The translations under genes were made by a program, and so were the position numbers. 64,000 bases of DNA from Lampris incognitus (taxonomy: Eukaryota; Chordata; Actinopteri; Lampriformes; Lampridae): contig NC_079223.1 of assembly GCF_029633865.1 (NCBI RefSeq), forward strand, positions 39,210,706 to 39,274,705. Direction: 5' to 3'. Below are positions 39,701 to 51,820 of the stretch, in pieces (the stretch's first letter is position 1; every line of letters begins with the position of its first letter). The notes beneath the pieces were generated by a model. The model did no database searches. It had not been told where the DNA came from and was given only the letters and a program-made list of their open reading frames with translations.

Positions 39701-42700
39701 CCCCAATCCTACCACCAAGAAGCTTCCTGTCGGCAAAACGGTTTCCTCCATCCACGTCGACTACAATTGCTTTGATGTTGGCACTGGACAGGTAAAGCCC
39801 ATCTGACGCAGGGGTTACGAGGGATTATTTGCCGAAGTGGCTTACAAATGTGTATCCTCTATATGATTAATCAAGAAAAATCATTTCATGGGCAAGTATG
39901 CACATCTTGACAATGGCTATTTACTTGCTAACAAAAGGAATATCAGATTTTGTATTGCAATGTAATATCTTAATTTTCAGTTTTTGTGTTACATCTAAGA
40001 AGGTAAGGATTATTTATTAAATTAATTAGACTATGTAATGTTTTTCAGGTGTCGGTGATCTACCATGGCCTGGACTTTGAGCCGGTGAATTTCTTTGCAC
40101 TGGGTTCTCCAATTGGCATGTTCCTTACAGTCCGTGGGGTGGAGAAGATTGAGGAGACTTATCAGTTGCCTACCTGCAAGGGGTTCTTCAACATTTACCA
40201 CCCGGTATACTATTTACTTAACATTTACCATCCGGTATACTATTTACTTAACATGTACCCTGAGGGAATTGACCAGGATGGCAATACTACAGATTAAGCT
40301 TCAGTTTCTCGAGAAAGTGTTCTCTCCTGCAACTTGGTACACAGTTTTTGTGTGTGCAAAGCATTTGATCTAATTCTTGGAAATTTATGAGAAGAAATTT
40401 GATACGAGCTAGATTTTTTTATTGTTGTTTTGGGGGATGCAGACATTCTTATAAGTTGTGTATCATATATCAAATTAATGAAAATTTCCCTAAGGCGATT
40501 CACTAATTAAAGATGGGGATGAAAACCTTATACCTAAGGTGGTTGCTTTACATTTACTGACATTCTTGTATACAGAATTCTCATTTAACTTTGAATGTTT
40601 TGTTCACATCTTAAAAAATATTGAATGAATGCATTTTTAAAATATTTCACAACGCCACAAAATGTTGAAAATGTCAGTGACAGGATAACATGGTTAGAAA
40701 GACCATCTTGTAGTTAGAAAGTGACAGATTAGCTCCCTGCAACAGCCATCTGTTATGTTCCAAGTTTTCCTGAGCAAAATGGTAATTCCCAACCTGCAGA
40801 CTCACATCAAATGTGATTAAAGGCGCTTTTGTGAGTCACTGCGTGGAATGCAGGATCTGATGACTAGTTTGACCTGTCGTTTCCAGCTGGATCCTGTTGC
40901 GTACAGAATTGAGCCCATGATAATGCCAGACCTGGATTTGAAGCCTGTTCTGATCCCACATCACAAAGGGAGAAAGAGGCTGCATCTTGGTATGGATCTC
41001 CAGATTTAGAGTTTTACTCATTGTTTTTCTCAAATCTCTGCTTATCCAAGGACTGCATTTTGGTGTGTATTCTATGAGACAGGAACTTCAGGGGGGGAAA
41101 AAAGGAAATGGGATTTTTTAATATCGATTTTTTTATTTATTTTTTTAAACAACAGGAATTGGTTCCATATGCTAATTGATAAGCCAAAGTGCAGTGCTGT
41201 TATCAGTGTTACATTTTTAGATGTGGGCGGCACGGTGGCGCAGTGGTTAACGCTGTTGTCTCACAGCAAGAAGGTCCTGGGTTCGAGCCCCGGGGTAGTC
41301 CACCCTTGGGGGTCGTCCCGGGTTGTCCTCTGTGTGGAGTTTGCATGTTCTCCCCGTGTCTGCGTGGGTTTCGTCCGGGGACTCCAGTTTTTTTCCACAG
41401 TCCAAAGACATGTAGGTCAGGTGAATCGGCCATACCAAATTGTCCTTAGGTATGAATGTGTGTGTGTTGGCCCTGTGATGGCCTGGCAGCCTGTCCAGGG
41501 TGTCTCCCCACCTGCCACCCAATGATTGCTGGAATAGGTTCCAGCATCCCCGCGACCCTGAGAGCAGGATAAGCAGTTCAGATAATGGATGGATGGATTT
41601 TTAGATGTAGGCTCTAGTGTCAGTAAGGAGTGAAAAGACTGCTTCTGATTTCAAGAAGTTTTTAATCATAAGGAGTGTAATAATGGATTCCCCTTCATTA
41701 CAGAGTTGAAAGAGAGTCTCTCCAGGATGGGCTCCGACCTGAAGCACGGTTTCATCAGCTCCTTAAAGACTGCTTGGCAGACACTCAATGAGTTTGCACG
41801 AGCTCACACCTCCTCCGCCCAGCTCCAGGCCGAGCTTGCCATTGTGGCCAGTCAGATCAAGGAGGAGGAGGAGAAGCATGTACATGGTGAGTTTGACTTA
41901 AAGAATGAGGGTCCGTGGTGGTGTAGCGGTCTAAGCATCGGCTTTGTGTCGATGCAGTTGCCCACTGGGGACTGGGGTTCGTGCCCCAGTCTCGTCAGAT
42001 CCGACTATGGCCGGACTCGATGAAGCAGCAATCATTGGCAATGCTGTCTTCGGGAGGGGGGGCGGAGGCGGCTTGTGTTTGTCACGTGAATGCGTCTCTG
42101 TGTGTGTCGGAAAAAGCAGTGGTTCGGCCTGGAGTCGCCTTGTCACGAAAGTGGGGAGGTGTCTCCTTCGAGACTGCCGGCCGGAGAGATGCAGTTGGCG
42201 AACGCATGCAGTACGAGGGTGGGTGTTTGAATTAAAATAGGGATCGACTGGCAACTAAATTGGGAGAAAAGAGGGAAAAATCAGAAATAAATTTAGAAAA
42301 AGAATGTTGTCTGCACACCATAAAATAGCTTTTTTTTTTATTATTATATACTGCCATTATATGTTTTGCCGTTAACTTGATTGGAAGTAAGCGCTCAAGT
42401 GAAAAACTGTTTCTGTACAGTTTGTTTGACCACATCCATTGGTTTGTCACAGAGCACAAGATTTCAGAAAGTCCTGAGCCACAAAGAGAGGAGGAGCCGC
42501 AGGTGAAGATAGGGATGCTGAATGAGGGGAAGCGCATCGACTATGTCCTACAAGAGAAGCCCATTGAGAGTTTCAACGAGTACCTTTTTGCACTTCAGAG
42601 TCATCTGTGCTACTGGTACCAAAGTCTTACAGATTTCAGCATTGAAAAAATGAGCTGTGGCAAAGATTTGCAGTTTTTGGCAAAAATGAATATCTTCTGA

Positions 42701-43158
42701 AACTGAGTAATTACAGTGTCTAACAGAAATCACAATTCACCATTTAGGTAACACAGTTAGCTCAAAGCACTTTTTAACAGTAACTACAGCTTTGTGTATT
42801 GATTCACATTTTTTGGGAAATGTACAGAAAAATCTGTTCTGCAATTGTTTAGAGACTCCACAACAAAGTCAAACACATTTTACCTGAAATGGGAGGAATG
42901 TCTTTTACAAGTGACAAGAAAATACTGTAGAGAAAAATATTGGTTTTCAGAAATGTAATAATTTAAATTCGGCGTTTTGCTGTATATAGCTCGACTTGTT
43001 TTGAACTCTTGGTGAGAGACAGGTACTGTTTGACTATATCCTATTTATATTTAATTTCTCTTTTTTTTTTTTTTAGGGAATCTGAAGACACAGCCCTGCT
43101 TATTCTCAAAGAGATCTACAACACCATGGGAATCCATCCTGAACAGCTGGTTCATTAA
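33759..43158 (+). CDS. sec23ip: SEC23-interacting protein (p125A, DDHD family)
   Basis: Eighteen coding exons: 33759-33891, 34461-34960, 36094-36286, 36576-36769, 37221-37310, 37444-37564, 37705-37794, 37984-38125, 38446-38654, 38767-38876, 39160-39309, 39440-39535, 39627-39791, 40049-40204, 40887-40989, 41704-41886, 42453-42615, 43077-43158. The product is 959 residues (human 1000). The N terminus (to about residue 215) is Pro/Ser-rich and in the family binds SEC23 of the COPII coat. A WWE-like segment follows ([12 protein letters not shown]). The lipase-type GHSLG puts its serine at 556. A SAM domain covers about 607-676 ([23 protein letters not shown]). A DDHD domain runs from [11 protein letters not shown] to LQSHLCYW. 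It acts at ER exit sites and binds phosphoinositides. Exon 14 has a tandemly duplicated donor; the upstream one is annotated because it matches the human protein. Confidence 0.97.
35035..35199. mobile_element. possible small hAT-like element in sec23ip intron 2
   Basis: The sequence begins CAGTGTTTCCCGG and ends with AACACTG, a short inverted pair like those of hAT-type MITEs. No clear 8-bp flanking duplication is seen, so this is tentative. Confidence 0.3.
35560..36047 (+). mobile_element. LINE 3'-end type repeat in sec23ip intron 2
   Basis: It contains words found in a very abundant fish repeat (CCCTGTTAAAGG, GATATTGGGCTATACAAATA) and ends AAATTGACTTGACT, like the microsatellite-like tail of an L2-clade LINE. 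The 5' boundary and exact family are uncertain. An adjacent 12-bp hairpin lies at 35517-35548. Confidence 0.5.
40190..40249 (+). repeat. 30-bp tandem duplication spanning the sec23ip exon 14 donor
   Basis: Units 40190-40219 and 40220-40249 differ at one base, and a degenerate third start follows at 40250. Each unit has CCG/GTATAC, so two identical donors lie exactly 30 nt apart (after 40204 and 40234). Use of the second would add ten residues ([10 protein letters not shown]) in frame. Confidence 0.9.
41225..41596 (+). mobile_element. tRNA-derived SINE, family A, full length
   Basis: The A box (TGGCGCAGTGG) and B box (GGTTCGAGCCC) form a tRNA-like head, followed by the body TCTGTGTGGAGTTTGCATGT and a GGAT-repeat tail. 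It is bounded by a perfect 12-bp target duplication (ATTTTTAGATGT at 41213-41224 and 41597-41608), showing intact, fairly recent retroposition. It lies in sec23ip intron 15. Confidence 0.92.
41909..42284 (+). mobile_element. tRNA-derived SINE, family C
   Basis: The head has an A-box-like TGGTGTAGCGGTCTAAGC and a B-box-like GGTTCGTGCCC, then a body unlike families A, B and D. It starts 22 nt after the donor of sec23ip exon 16 (41886). The 3' end is approximate. Confidence 0.75.
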
Positions 43159-43732
43159 TATATTCAGGTATCTTGGATAAAAACAGCCCTTCCTGAAAGG
43201 AGCCGTTAGGTTTATGTCATGTCTGGATTTTAATAGATGCTTTTTTTCCCCTCCCTTTTATTTTCTATTCTTGTAGTTTACTGTACTGTCTAAGAATGAA
43301 TACAATTGTATTATTCCGTTTGTCTTAAATTAAGAAAAAAAAATCAAGTTTGAGGATTCAAAGACGCATGACTAGTTTGAATTTACATTTTATGGGGTAA
43401 GTTAAAGAGCTAGTCATGTTGGCTTAGAGTTTACTGAAATGTATACCAAGAGACATTGCATAACAGCAGTAAATGCAACCTGCAAATTTTATTTCATGGC
43501 CAAAATTGTCATAAAATAAACAATTTCTTGACACAAGTCATTTCTTTCTGAAATGTGGTGTTACTGCCTTGGAGATCTGAAAAGGAAGACATGTCATCAT
43601 TCTTTACAGGGTGCATATAGAAGGTTTGCAAGGCCATCTACAAAAAGCTGTCATACTTGCAAAAATGTTGATTAAAAAGTGATTACAGCACTGGATGTTA
43701 AATGTCAGCTTAACCTATGTTTGAGAAAGAAA

Positions 43733-43738
43733 AATAAA
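43733..43738 (+). terminator. candidate sec23ip polyadenylation signal
   Basis: AATAAA about 575 nt after the stop; an earlier one lies at 43515-43520. Confidence 0.4.
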
Positions 43739-44638
43739 GCACGTCTTTGCTTACTGTATTTAATATTTAAGACAGCTGTTCTCATATACATTGCGCCTCT
43801 GTAAGGTTTGAAACGGCATCTTTGCAGCCAAGCCATTTAGGTTTGACATGCTTTCTCATGAAGAGATGGAATAAAATTGAGGTCCACAGCTGTGAACACA
43901 CCTTTAATAATCATCTCCAGTGGACTTACAATGACTGATGTAATCTTTTTCAACAATTCAAATGACTTAAGACCAATGGGCACGTTACGAAATGTATGGG
44001 GGGGAAAAATCTATTAGAAAACTATTTACATGAGTGGCTGTAACATTCATCTTGACTCTAGTCTTGGGAATCATAGTGCTGTGAGTGTTTCTCACTGGGC
44101 ATAAATAAAGATTTTTTTATGATTGTTACTACTGGTCCATAGAACTCAATGCATTGCATGCTTTAAGCAGGTTCTTGCTCTGGGTTTGAGCAATTTAATG
44201 GACATCCTCTGCTAAATAGATGACCACCTGAACTGTCACCTTCCAAGCAAAGACGAACATTAACCGATTGTGCCTTTCAAACATAGACTGCTAACAAAAA
44301 GGTCCCTTTTTACCACATAACCAGTTTTTAACCAATGTATAAATACATGACAATATGGCTCAACAAACAACCAGTAACAAAAAAAACCCCATCAATTTTT
44401 AATTGTTTTGATCTCGACTCAGACAAGACGTTTTTTTGTGAGAATGGAAGGATCCTTCTTGAGGGATCAAGATATAGTTGTTGTTTTTTTTTTCATTTCT
44501 GAACCATTAGAAAAACCCAACTTTATTTTTTTTGTACAATTTGCATTAAGCAAGTATCTCTACAATCGGTTACCTCTCTGTGAAAGTTAATGCTATTGCT
44601 TTCAGAGAGAAAAAAAAAATCACATACTTAAAGCCCCC

Positions 44639-44640
<2 letters not shown>

Positions 44641-44669
<29 letters not shown>
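44641..44669. repeat. (CA)n microsatellite
   Basis: About 14 CA units after a C run. Confidence 0.95.
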
Positions 44670-44671
<2 letters not shown>

Positions 44672-45294
44672 TATCCAAAACTTTGGATTTTTACCTTGTT
44701 CAAGATCTTTTCATACCTTGGAATCCGAGAATAATCTCACAATGGGAATATTTTGGTGTACCTCCCTACAGAATTCACAGTAGGTTGTGAAAGTTTTTAG
44801 TCTGTGAGAATAGATTGGAAATAGATGAAGAAATAGGGGCAGAGCGACCGAAGAGCTGCTTGGAATGCTGCGTTTTAAGCGTGTACATTGGCTGAAATGA
44901 GATGAACAATTATCCATCCACTGATGCTAATCACATGCTTATGGAATCAGCTTGAGATAGATCACGTTTTATATCACCCAATGCCACCCCCACCAAAAAA
45001 TAAATCCCAAATGGCAGGTCATGTAATTTCTCCCAACTTGAAGGTGTTCAATCATTCCTGATACTGCCTAATGGCATACTCTTCAATACAGCTTTAACTG
45101 TGTACCGGGATTTTCACATTGATCAATCCAGTTGTTCACTTCCGTACATTCATCCGTGTCTACAGCTGAGCGGTGAAATGCAACAGGTTCTGTGTAAATA
45201 GCTGTTTGCTATAGTGCATTAACAAGGTCATAAGGAGGTCGCACAGTCTTACTGCTCGTCTGCAACCCGGATAGCTATATAAAGCTCAGCTTAC

Positions 45295-48139
45295 TTAGTC
45301 CTCTGATTTGCCCTGGGTCTTGAAGGCCTGCTTGCGGAGGTGCGCCTCGATCTCCTCGCGGAACACAAGCATCCCCAGGTGGGAGTGGGAGGCCTCATTC
45401 ATGGCTTTGGACTGGATGCACATGCGATACTGCTCTGGGGTCAGTTCGTCCGCACACTGCTTCTCGTGCCATAGATGGAATAGACCTGACACCGGTGTCC
45501 GGATTACAATCAAGTCGCTCCGAAGATATTTTCTGTATAAGTGGACGTCCTCCACACCCCAGCCTTTGACTTCCAGGTCAAAGCCTCCTGGAGAGACAAA
45601 AAGTCAAAGGCGGGTAAACGCAATGTTACTTTTTTTCTTTTTTTTTTAATAAAGCTATGTGTGACCAATGATGTATGTGGTATGTAAGACCTTGGGTAGT
45701 AAATATGTAATGATGTAAGACCTTGGGTAGTCTTATGTGAGTATATAAATCCATTATTAAAATAATAGCTGCTTACCAATATTTAGGAAATCTGAGCGAT
45801 ACTGACATGTCATTCCAAAGCCGAAATCTCTCCAGAATCCAGCGTCCTTCTTGTGAATCTGTTTAAAAGAAAGACAAGTGAATGAGATGTAAAAGCTCTC
45901 ATTTGAAAAGCAATCCAATCAATGGATTGACCACAAACAAATTAAAGTATCAATCTTGAAGATTCTGGTTGGGTTCTTTTTTTAGCATATGCTTTCTGGA
46001 AGTCATTTTGAAACTGCTAACCAGTTTGTCCACCACAATGCTGGGACACAGCATTTGTTCCGCCTATCCTCTGGTGGACCAACCACTGCTGGGTGACCCT
46101 TGGGATTTTTAGCGGGACTGTTTCTACAGATACACTTTTGTATTTCTCCATTTTATTGCAAATGCATGGGCTTTCATCAGGGACCAATAGGCTGATTCAT
46201 CGTGTCATCTTGTTTGGCAAAAAGACCGACCACAAATTGGTTAGGGAAGAATACACAAAAGAAACATACCACAAAAAAAAAGACATCTCAACAACTAAGA
46301 TCATGATGTTCCACACTCCTTACCAACTGAAGCTCAATGGGTGGAGCCAGCTCCAAATTTCCATAGACTATTGCGGGATTATAGAGACTGAAAACCACTG
46401 GATAGAAGACTTTCTTGTCTACGAAACACAAAAGAGCCTTTCAGTACTTTAAGCTACATTGATATGACATTAAATAAAAACTCAAAGGTGGTGGGAGAGC
46501 TACAAGTTGTAAAATCCAAGGAACCTACTCGGAGAAGAGTGAAGACGGCAGGTATTGAGGAACTCCAGCGTGAAGTGGATGTCTACATCACAAAAGAACA
46601 TCAAGACATCACCACTTTTCCAGGCATGGGCGCCGATATCCAGACCCCGTCCCCTGGAAAATTCTTCATCCACTGGGATGAGTGTGTAATTGGAGAAACT
46701 CTCCTCCCTGAGGAATAAGAAGGCCATTTCATTTGAAAATGCCCACTAACACAATAGCTCGAAATAAGGCAGCTAACAGTGTGAAGGTCAAATGGCCATT
46801 TTTAAGCAAAGGAACATACCTGGACATTTTTTCCAAAGAGGACTTCACATCTTGTAAACCCTCTTGGCCGAAGTAAACCACTGTCAGATGTACTCTCCTG
46901 TCCTGCTGTACGCACACCTCTCTAAAAAAACAAAACACTGCATACTTTTTAATTTGGTCAAACACTCTTTTTGTTCAAAAATCTCAAGAAATGCAAATTG
47001 CCACAAATAATGGAAGTGGGCAAGCTCTTGTTTTACAATATAAATTTGAAGAGAAAGTCCACCGAGAAAACAATCTTAGGTAGTGAATGCCTGCAAAGCA
47101 CCACAAACAACCTCAAATTAAACTACAAGAAGATGTATTATTATTTCTCACCTGAAGTTGTGTAAAAACTGTGTGAAAGTTTCTGCCCTGCCTGCCAGCG
47201 GCACAATGATGTTGATTATGATTGCTGATGTTTCTATGGACGTGCTCCTCACTTTCATTAAAGGACCAAAAGGACGGAAAAGAGTGACATGACGGAAGCT
47301 GGTGGAATCGTCTTTTGCGAAGAAGAGCTCATAAAGTGTACCTTTGTCCCGCTCTGTCCGGTGCAGCCCTGCCAGTAAGAGACATGAAAAAAGCAGCAAC
47401 TTCAAGTGATTTTTCAAGAGACCAGACTGCATCAGTGTATCTGAATCCTATAAATGCTGGTCAACACTTGGGTGGTGTAGTGCTTACCCTCAGTGAAGTG
47501 GCCCTCTGTATAGGTTTGTCTCTGCATTGGCATGTCGTCTTCTACCCCGTCTTCCTCATCAGGGTTGTTGATGATGTCCAGCGCTGCCTCGATGACCTCC
47601 ACCAGCTCGTCCCTGCGGTCTTTACGGACAGGCTTCTCCTCTGGGTGCCGCGTCAGCCCCATCTCTAGCTGGTAAACCTTGGATGAGGTGAAACTCTCGA
47701 AGGGGATCAATGCATATTCGCTGGGCAGGCGCGCCCCCGTGCTCACCTCAGCCTTGTCGATCTGGGAGTGGAGATATTCCAGCAGATCCCCGGGCTCGTG
47801 GTCTTTGGTCTCGGCAAGGCCCTGCACCCCTGGCAGCTCCTTCTTGTCCTGCAGGAGCTTCAGCTTCTCATTCATCTCCTGCAGCTCCTGCTTGAGCTGA
47901 GCAATCTGCCGCTTGAGGCTGGTGGCACGGCTGAGGTGGCGCTCCTCCTGCTCCTGCAACAGAGCCTGGTAATACTCTTTACCATACAACTCTCCGCTCA
48001 GACCGGGCAGCACCAGGCTAACGTCAGCTGGAGGGGTGCACTCCAGCAGGTAGGCGAACAGCAGCAGCACCAGCAGCAGGAAGAGGCCCAGGAACAGCCA
48101 GCGTACCCGGCCCTGCAGTGACAACCCTCGCCTGGGCAT
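45295..48139 (-). CDS. csgalnact2: chondroitin sulfate N-acetylgalactosaminyltransferase 2
   Basis: Seven coding exons on the minus strand, 5' to 3': 48139-47488, 47368-47152, 46921-46820, 46707-46529, 46418-46324, 45858-45777, 45587-45295. The product is 539 residues (human 542). It is a type II Golgi membrane protein: a short cytosolic start ([11 protein letters not shown]), a membrane anchor at about 13-34, a coiled-coil stem at about 55-100 ([17 protein letters not shown]), and a GT7-type transferase domain with DVD at 364-366 ([10 protein letters not shown]). The enzyme adds the first and later GalNAc residues to glucuronate on chondroitin chains. The human motif GWGGED reads GWGVED here (451-456). 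An in-frame Met 25 codons upstream (48214) is possible, but human begins MPRRG. Upstream non-coding exons were not located. The gene is downstream of ret on the same strand. Confidence 0.96.
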
Positions 48140-50267
48140 CACGCTCGCATACAAGTTATGGGCAGCAAGCCTGCATTCCCTTCTTCTCTCCGATCTCCAC
48201 TGAGACACACTCACTCACATCATCTATCATACATATCTGGACATCATCACAGCTTGGCACAGTTTGGAAGGTCCTATACAGTTCTTATATTAGACCACAT
48301 TCCTTGAAATGACAAAACCCACAGCGGGGATGTGTGGTGGTCAAAAACTTTGCCCTTTCATGTCATTGCACTGATTGCAGATAGCTCTTTTTATGTTGAT
48401 TCTTGACTGCTATGCATCTTCTACATTGCATGAATACATTTAAGCAATGGTTGATGTCTCCAATAGATATTCACCTAAAAAAAGAAAGAAAAGAAAACAC
48501 AAGTCAACGAAGACCGACAATCCTCTGACTTTTATATTTGTTATTTAGAGGACTTTTAAGCCTCAGATGAAACCTTGTCTTTAGCTTTCAGGTTATCTAC
48601 TATGGTACAGGTGTGATCAGTTCATAGGCAGTCATCGCACACAGCAGTTTGCAGTTAACTGGGTGGGTCCCAGTCTGTCAATGGTACTTGAGCCATTATA
48701 TAACAGCAGAACCAGCCAGCCAACGCCTGCAGTCAGCCAAACAGACAACAATTATTTCATTCAGTCAGAAACCGGGATTTTTTTTTTTACACAAATGGGA
48801 GGTGACCCATGTGTTTGAGCTCCATTAACATCTTACATGTCAAGACCATGAGGGAGAAAAATAAATGGTAAAAAACTGAGGTTCTCATTCATCACACTCA
48901 CACTAGTTATAACCGAATAGTTTTTGATAGCTTACGTCGGCTAGCAACGAAACAACAGCTCGTCCACTGGAGGAAATTGGAGGACGCGCTCTTGCTTCAT
49001 CAAGTTTTGACAAATTTACAAGATTTTCATTTTCCGTTGAGGGATTCCCACTACAAAATAAAAGCGTATAACCCGAGGAACCCGCAACGTGCGCTACAGG
49101 CAGTCAGGCGTTTTACCCGTCAAAACGACAATTCGTTATTCTGGCCTTGACGTCGAAATAAGTACTAAATTAACAATTTAAAAGTTTATATTTCCGCTCA
49201 TCATAGTTTCATTTTTCGTATGATGAAGGCGTACCATTAGAAAAATCAAAACTGCAAATAGCAAAACCCACTTTCTCACATGTATCACGAATGAACAATT
49301 CTCCAATTAGTATAGTAGCAATTTTTTCCTTGTGATATTCATCACATTGGCAGCGCAATAATATCCTGTACACATTATACAGATCCTTACATGCGGTACA
49401 TCCTGAAAGTTTCTCTTTTGCAAAAACACACTACGTTAAAAGAAACGTCCAATACACCAGTTTTAGGTCGCATTAAGTTTTAGTGCGCGATGGTGCCTTT
49501 ATTTTGAAAAATACTCGAACCAGAAGTCTTCGTGATTTTGCTGCTAACTTTACAGGAATGTTGGCACCGCTTTACCGTTTTGCTACTTTTTCCCCACAGC
49601 TTGCGTTAACAATTTCTTACATATTTCAAGTAATTACTTACCTAAATCAAGTCGTCCCCATGTCCCTTAGATACATAGCGGGAAAGCACTCACACGAAAC
49701 AAACAACGGTGGCTAACCAGAGTAACGACATGCCACGGAGCAAAGAGAGAGGTGGGTACATCGACTACTTCCGGTGAAAAAGTGACCAATGGTTGTTTTG
49801 TTACTCACTAACGTCATCAAGCACGCTTGATTCTGTGTTAGGGTTATCGAGTACGCCAATTCAACGAATCTGTAAAACCAAAATAGACTATTTCTGAAAG
49901 TACAGTCCAGTTGACGAGGAGGCATTCGAGCTCATTGGCTGTGCAGAAAGTCACTCCTGTTTGATCTGTTGGTGGATTGGATGTAAGTGACCGGTAAATG
50001 TCACAAAAGCGACTGCACAATGGCAACGAAGTCACTTCCACGAGTACGTTTTATTTGCAGTGACTGGAGAAGGCTGTGGCATTTTGTAGAATAGTTATCC
50101 TTGCAACGCTCATTTATGTAAACACACGGATACTGTAAACCTATGCACCTTTTGCAACAAAGAGTCTGAGTCCGTAGTGCATCTTTATTTAATGCTTGCA
50201 TAGATACTTCAGAATTTTGAGATGTCTTAGAGTCGGTTCAACTTACAAAAGAGAAATATTCTCATGT

Positions 50268-50400
50268 ATTTTGGCAATAACAACAAACGCCCCAGGAGGA
50301 GCTGGAGGGCGTTGCTGGGGAAAGGGACGTTTGGAGTGACCTACTTAGCTCCCTGCCACCGAGAGATGAGATGACAGATTTTGGCAATAACAACAAACGC
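50268..50400. mobile_element. short retroposed fragment with 23-bp target duplication
   Basis: An 87-bp insert (50291-50377, containing GGAGGGCGTTGCTGGGGAAA) is bounded by identical 23-bp direct repeats at 50268-50290 and 50378-50400. This is the mark of target-primed insertion of a severely 5'-truncated LINE or SINE. The inserted words resemble fish LINE 3' ends, but I cannot name the family. Confidence 0.65.
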
Positions 50401-50405
50401 ATGGA

Positions 50406-50457
<52 letters not shown>
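50406..50457. repeat. (AAT)n repeat with LINE-like tail
   Basis: About 16 AAT units are followed by ACTTATATAGCGCTTTTCT, a word typical of L2-like LINE tails in reverse orientation. Confidence 0.8.
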
Positions 50458-50458
<1 letters not shown>

Positions 50459-50925
50459 TAAACTTATATAGCGCTTTTCTATTATGTTGATGCAATGATT
50501 TTAATGGTCAAGTTCTAAGTTCTTTTTACACAAATGTAGAGTACTTAATGCTGCTCCCAAGTACAATATGTATTTGTTGAAGTTTGAAAACTTTATGAAG
50601 TCAGTTAAATGGATAAAGAACAAGAAAAGCATACCCTTCGTGATACACTTTAGTTTGTCATCTCATATATTGTGATCTCTGTAATGCATGTTTTTTTTCT
50701 CTGTATGTTATGTGCTAGTCTGTTGTATTTATTTTTGATATATTAAAAAATATATATACAAACGCAAATGTGTATGCTAGTCTCAGTTAGCATGTGATAT
50801 CACATCTTACCGCAGAAACAAACATACATTGAAATATGAGTAAAAACTTTTACACGGGTTGCTACATTTTTCATTCACAAACATTTTTTTGTTTTGTAGC
50901 GTTATGCTGTAATTTTTTTCAATAG

Positions 50926-50965
50926 AAAATTATCTGTGCTCCCACATCGGTGCACAGATAATTTT
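50926..50965. repeat. 14-bp perfect inverted repeat at the edge of a Tc1-like remnant
   Basis: Arms 50926-50939 and 50952-50965 (AAAATTATCTGTGC and its complement) enclose 12 nt. It abuts the left end of the Tc1-like remnant and may be part of its terminal structure. Confidence 0.85.
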
Positions 50966-51513
50966 GGGTGACAAATGAAAGGAAAAACCAACATAAAGTC
51001 ACTTAGTAAGGTGTTGGTCCACCACGATCCTCCAGAACAACTTCAGTGCTCCTTGTCATGCATAAATTCTACAAGTGTCTGAACCCTACTATAGGAATGA
51101 ACACCATTCTTACAAAAGATATTCCCTCATTTGATGTTTTGATGATGGTGGTGGAGAGAACTGTCTAACATGTCGGTCCAAAATCTCCCATAGGTGTTCA
51201 GCTGGGTCGAGATCTGGTGAATGTGAAGGCCATAGCGTAGGATTTACATCATTTTCATCCTCATCAAACCATTCAGTGACCCCCCCCTGTGCCCTGTGGA
51301 TGGTGGCATTGTCATCGTGGAAGAGACCACTCCCATCAGGATAGAAATGTCTCATCATAGGATAAAGGTGATCACTCACAGTAAAGTTAAATTGATTTGC
51401 AGTGACCCTTCCCAAACCATGCCAGGAAAATGTCCCCCACAGCATAACAGAGCCCCCGGACCCCCTCACGGTAGGGGTCAAGTATTCAGGTTTTTCCTTT
51501 TATTTGTCACCCA
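50965..51513 (-). mobile_element. Tc1-like remnant (third copy, different family)
   Basis: Inverted ends TGGGTGACAAATGAAAGG and CCTTTTATTTGTCACCCA differ at one position. Minus-strand translation (51481-51110) gives the C-terminal DDE part: [40 protein letters not shown]. The N-terminal DNA-binding half is missing, so this is an internally deleted copy. Confidence 0.85.
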
Positions 51514-51599
51514 TCTGTATGTAAATGTGTGTGGAGGTGATCTTACATTTTGATATACAGGCTGTGGCAACACATCTTCTCAAGAAAGACAATAAAAAC

Positions 51600-51820
<221 letters not shown>

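Larger units (their letters stand above)
43159..45294. other. convergent 3' UTRs of sec23ip (+) and csgalnact2 (-)
   Basis: No coding exon is seen. Plus-strand AATAAA occurs at 43515 and 43733. A minus-strand AATAAA at 44522-44527 could end csgalnact2. A (CA)n tract lies at 44641-44669. The rest is AT-rich. Confidence 0.6.

Noticed and set aside
41225-41300. tRNA gene
   Set aside because: The A and B boxes belong to a SINE head; the acceptor stem does not pair and the copy ends in a SINE body with target duplications. The same applies at 12257, 41909, 56750-56821, 59500-59566 and 63600-63692.
47432-48214. Longer csgalnact2 start at 48214
   Set aside because: It would add 25 residues before the MPRRG start shared with human; the extra sequence shows no conserved feature and would disturb the short type II cytosolic tail.
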